From Lutraria lutraria (lineage: Eukaryota; Mollusca; Bivalvia; Venerida; Mactridae), in the NCBI GenBank assembly GCA_964023205.1, contig OZ026833.1, positions 30,530,830-30,594,829 of the forward strand: a stretch of 64,000 nt of DNA, given 5' to 3'. The notes beneath the pieces were generated by a model. That model was not told the DNA's origin. It ran no database searches and saw only the letters and a program-made list of their open reading frames with translations. The position numbers were made by a program, and so were the translations under genes. Within the stretch, counting starts at the first letter, position 1, and each line of letters begins with the position of its first letter. This document shows, one piece after another, positions 62,118 to 64,000 of the stretch.

Positions 62118-64000
62118 TTTGAGCGTTGTTATCAATGATATTGACGGTTACGTAATAACTCACGGTCCGTAAGTCCGGATTGTTGGGTTTTAGATGCATT
62201 TGATCTTAATCAAAGTACTGAAAGAACTCGCTTTCAGACACAGGCAACTTCATGATACATGACCATTACAAGTATATAAGCGGATATCAGAACTTATCAA
62301 ATTTTATTTCATTAACATTTTGTATGTATTTAAAAACAACAAATAACATTTTCAATAATTGTATTATAAAGATAGGGGTGAGTTTCAAACTTCACAGCAA
62401 CAGTGGCTCATTACAGATACACATGAATGTAATAAGAAAATAAGAAATGCTGTGAACTTCAGACGCCAGAATATCTAAATGATAGCCAATGCTTTGAGCC
62501 CATCACTCAATAATTACAATAAAATGATAACTCTCAATACTAGTCAATAGTTTAAATGTAATAACATGATATACATAATGTTGTATATTTTACACGAATA
62601 TTTTGTTTTCTGAAAGATGTAAACAATGAGAAAAATTTTATAAAAAAGTGTCACTTATTGGAATGGGTTCCAATTTCCAAGGCCTTTGGGTTCATCATCA
62701 TATGATGATGATATTTTTATTACATAATATTGAAGTTAAACCTCTCAGCTTTCAGATAATGTAAGTACATTCTTTATAGAAAATTGGCTTAAATGATAAA
62801 TGTATTTTTGAGTGCTTCGAAGTAGCACAATTCTTAAAAAAACATTTCAGGCCCAATTTCCATGATTATTGGATGTTATTTTTCAATATATTGATACTTT
62901 TATTGTATCATATTAAAGTTTAAGCTCTCAGCTTACTTAAAATGTCAACATAAAAATAGATTTTGGACATACATAATTTATGTGTGTAATGTTTTTGAGC
63001 CGCTCAAATTTGAACAAAGATTTTTCTCATGTCTTAGTTATCAATCAAAAGACACTCCTCTGAGGTCGAGTGGTTAAGTTTGCTGACTTCAAATCACTGT
63101 AACCTGTCACTGATAGAGGGTCGTGGGTTTGAACCCCGCTACCGACCATGTCTCTTTATACGTGAAAGTAGGCAGTTGCTTACGGAGGATAGGAGTCTAG
63201 TACTGGTTCTTCCCAGGAATGATGGCTAGACAAACTGTCTGCCTCATATGACTCCGACTGTTGAAAAGGGGCGTTAAACTCAAACAGAAGCTGAAGTTTT
63301 TGTCGTTTAACACTGGTACAAGCTCAGTTAAGTGACATTTTTGCTGATAAAATATCTATGATTTTCCTAGATCATTGCCATCACCATTCTTATAAACCAG
63401 CTATTTTAGTGTATCATGTTCTGATGAAATACAGATAAATAACAACACAAAACATTTCAACCTACAAGCAACTTTATTGTTCAAATATTTGACATGATGA
63501 ACAGCATAATTATAATACAACAAGAGAGCCAAGGTAGGCCAGAATCACTCATCTGAATCCCTCATCAGAATCACCCACCTGAATCCCTCACCCATGACCC
63601 CAAGAGAGCTTATTAAATATTTTTGTAGGAAAGGTATTGATTATTTTGTAATAAGCATAATTAAAACCTCACTATTGCAAAAGTGACTCATTAAATTACG
63701 CCACAAACACAATATTCAGAACTGTAAAATCACTAAAAACCAGGAACTAAAAGTTGGAATTCTCAGAAAAACTGACTTTTGACTCAGTCTGGAAGGTCTA
63801 GTTTTCAGGGGTTGTACTGTACATATACAGTCGTATCTGCGAACAAAGGTCACCGAAGATGGCTGTTCTCTCTAGTTTAATAGTAAGAGCTCATAATGAT
63901 TTCAATATCTGAAGAATTGTTGAATAATAACTGTTGTTTGGATAAGAGTATATAACACTGAAAGTATTTGTCTTAATATGCAAGTAAACAAATACATTAT
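62118..64000. other. Upstream flank of MAPEG gene 2
   Basis: No coding exon recognised. It holds an ATCATCATATGATGAT palindrome (about 62693-62708), a SINE (63052-63285), a short GAATC(C/A)CTCA(C/T)C-type repeat (63515-63610) and, near 63750-63870, pieces of the CAGT-ended MITE family also seen near 15885-16030. Confidence 0.5.
63052..63285 (+). mobile_element. SINE, family 3, most complete copy
   Basis: A tRNA-like head (GAGGTCGAGTGGTTAAG, then GGGTTTGAACCCC) is followed by the family 3 body and a GGGGCGTTAAACTCAAACAGA end. It lies upstream of MAPEG gene 2. Confidence 0.75.

Overview
The window is AT-rich, intron-dense metazoan DNA with small exons, GT-AG introns, many tRNA-derived SINEs and several kinds of small DNA transposon. 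The gene types, the leukotriene-C4-synthase-like MAPEG pair and the dispersed repeats suggest a mollusc, probably a bivalve. That assignment is an inference from style and remembered repeats, not from a database search.

Layout. (1) 1-20159, plus strand: the 3' four fifths of a CYFIP/Sra-1 gene, here called gene A. It enters the window already running, and about 265 N-terminal residues lie upstream. (2) 20160-27306: the 3' UTR of A, a GA-rich tract and the 5' flank of the next gene. (3) 27307-48010, plus strand: a second, complete CYFIP paralogue (gene B, 1266 residues over 27 coding exons). It has almost exactly the same exon lengths and phases as A but a much more diverged protein. (4) 48011-49155: a short intergenic stretch where B and the next gene converge. 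(5) 49156-54871 and 59045-62117, minus strand: two five-exon MAPEG membrane proteins with identical intron phases, a tandem pair of the LTC4S/MGST2 type. (6) 62118-64000: flanking repeats.

Function. CYFIP is the subunit of the WAVE regulatory complex that binds Rac1 and holds the WAVE VCA tail inactive. Both copies keep the A-site and D-site Rac-binding residues and the VCA-contact residues that can be checked within the window, so B looks like a working paralogue rather than a relic. The MAPEG pair keeps the glutathione-binding residues of leukotriene C4 synthase. The two gene pairs have no obvious functional link.

Main observations. Gene A carries two tandem versions of one 157-nt exon (8120-8276 and 10442-10598). 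Both are intact, and 157 is not a multiple of 3, so using both or neither shifts the frame. This is the signature of mutually exclusive exons, next to the Rac1 A-site. Gene B has one such exon. Gene A also has a candidate 33-nt microexon and a duplicated, in-frame splice acceptor. The introns and intergenic DNA hold two hAT-type MITEs with perfect 8-bp target duplications, a 1.1-kb foldback element with oppositely oriented 21-bp tandem arrays and a tRNA-like insert, a 332-bp palindromic MITE, pogo-like MITEs, 78-bp miniature foldbacks and a decayed Tc1/mariner transposase start.
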